Below, piece by piece: positions 63,143-64,000 of a DNA stretch of 64,000 bases. The notes below the pieces were generated by a model, which saw only the letters and a program-made list of their open reading frames with translations, was not told the origin of the DNA and made no database searches. The position numbers and the translations under genes are program-made. Position 1 is the first letter of the stretch; each line of letters opens with the position of its first letter. The DNA comes from Sphingopyxis sp. (GTDB lineage: Bacteria > Pseudomonadota > Alphaproteobacteria > Sphingomonadales > Sphingomonadaceae). The stretch spans positions 1 through 64,000 of the forward strand of contig JAEULK010000034.1 in assembly GCA_016793775.1 (NCBI GenBank), written 5' to 3'.

Positions 63143-64000
63143 GTGCGCATAACCGGGTCGATAGTGCTGGCGCTCATGCTGGCGCATGCTTCGGCGCGTG
63201 CCGGGGACGATCGGGTTCAGCGCGCCCCGGCGCCGGTCTGGGCGGTTCCATCCGAACTGATGGAGGTCCCCGCCGACGCAAGCGGACTGCTTTTCGTCCG
63301 GCGTCAGGATGTCATCGCGCATCTCGATGCGCAGGGACAGGCGGAATATCTCGGCTATCGGATGCGAATTCTGCATGCCAACGCCTTGCAGCTCGGCAAT
63401 ATCTCGATCGCCTGGAACCCCGTTTCGGGGCCACCGGTCGTCCATATGATCAAAGTGCATCGGGGCGGCGAAACGATAGACGTGCTCGCAAAGGCGTCGT
63501 TCGAGATTCTGCGCCGCGAGGATCAGCTCGAAGCCGCCAAACTCGACGGAGTATTGACCGCGGTGCTGCGCGTGCCCGACCTGCGCGTCGGGGACGAGCT
63601 CGAGGTCGCGCTGACGACCCGGTCGAACGACCCCACGCTGGCGAAGCAGGATTCGGGCCTGCTTTTCCTTCTGGCCAACCCGTCGCCCGGACGTTTCCGT
63701 CTGGGGCTCAGCTGGGAAAAGGGGGCGAAGCCCAATGTCAGGATGACTCCGGACATGGCGGCCAAGGCGCAGTCCGGCGAGGGTAGCATCGACTTCCGGT
63801 TCGACAATCCGCCCATGATGGCCCCGCCAAAGGACGCGCCCGCACGCTATCAATGGCAACGGATCGTCGAATATAGCGATTTTGCCGACTGGGCCGGCGT
63901 GTCGCGGCATTTCGCTCCGCTGTTCGCCAAGGCGGCGCACCTGGCGGAGGGATCGCCGCTCAAGGCCGAAGCGCACCGCATCGCTGCGGCGCATGACCGA
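63143..64000 (+). CDS. DUF3857 (transglutaminase-associated) exported protein, 5' part
   Basis: The first 286 codons of a gene that runs off the window. GTG 63143 follows GAGGGGG. A signal peptide (ITGSIVLALMLAHASARAG) is followed by a DUF3857 domain: LFVRRQDVIAHLDAQGQAEYLGYRMRILHANALQLGNISIAW, then LDGVLTAVLRVPDLRVGDELEVAL. Such proteins usually carry a C-terminal transglutaminase-like domain, which would lie outside. Function unknown. Long antisense frames here were disregarded. Confidence 0.75.
   Translation, partial: MRITGSIVLALMLAHASARAGDDRVQRAPAPVWAVPSELMEVPADASGLLFVRRQDVIAHLDAQGQAEYLGYRMRILHANALQLGNISIAWNPVSGPPVVHMIKVHRGGETIDVLAKASFEILRREDQLEAAKLDGVLTAVLRVPDLRVGDELEVALTTRSNDPTLAKQDSGLLFLLANPSPGRFRLGLSWEKGAKPNVRMTPDMAAKAQSGEGSIDFRFDNPPMMAPPKDAPARYQWQRIVEYSDFADWAGVSRHFAPLFAKAAHLAEGSPLKAEAHRIAAAHDR

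Overview
The window is chromosomal DNA from a GC-rich alphaproteobacterium of the order Sphingomonadales. Gene content and protein sequences look most like Sphingopyxis or a close relative; this is judged by eye, without a database search. Genes are dense, and neighbours are often coupled by 4-base stop/start overlaps (ATGA or GTGA). No rRNA, tRNA, CRISPR array or prophage was recognised. The only mobile-element trace is the 3' end of an IS5-type transposase at the left edge.

Layout. 1-4.2 kb: IS remnant, tyrA-hisC leftward, metX-metW rightward. 4.2-9.8 kb: a TetR regulator divergent from a TonB-dependent receptor, then a glutarate-type CoA-transferase and glutaryl-CoA dehydrogenase. 9.8-12.4 kb: hemC-hemD and a Mic60/mitofilin-like membrane protein. 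12.7-16.3 kb: tsaD-gpsA and a flippase-like protein. 16.4-24.3 kb: small membrane proteins, a PfkB kinase, queG, a NatAB-like ABC exporter, a CYP153-like P450 and an exported MsrB. 24.3-28 kb: an envelope-glycan cluster (GT-C enzyme, GtrA, UDP-galactopyranose-mutase-like oxidoreductase). 28.2-31.8 kb: a glycine-rich PRC-barrel protein and a secreted subtilase, divergent from an ECF sigma/anti-sigma pair. 31.9-37.3 kb: an AT-richer orphan membrane-protein gene, then a three-gene chaperone-usher locus with a DUF4402-like pilin.

37.6-57 kb is the replication-origin neighbourhood. It holds parB-parA-rsmG, mnmG and mnmE with three parS sites, then rho-hemJ-hemE, a 423-base intergenic region with DnaA boxes, and PPDK-regulator-maf-aroE-coaE-dnaQ. 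This is the gene order around the Caulobacter origin, so 52656-53078 is called oriC. The right end carries hpf, ptsN, a cell-wall hydrolase, an M14 carboxypeptidase with a GNAT enzyme, an Hsp20 gene with a possible RNA thermometer, gpmA and a truncated DUF3857 protein.

Less ordinary features: two intergenic elements whose inverted repeats interleave (a-b-a'-b'); two perfect 26-28 bp palindromes built from octamers; a probable CUG start for mnmE set in a CTGA overlap; the sigma/anti-sigma/subtilase module; and three AT-richer islets (31.85-32.9, 40.25-40.8 and 47.8-48.6 kb) carrying genes of unknown function.
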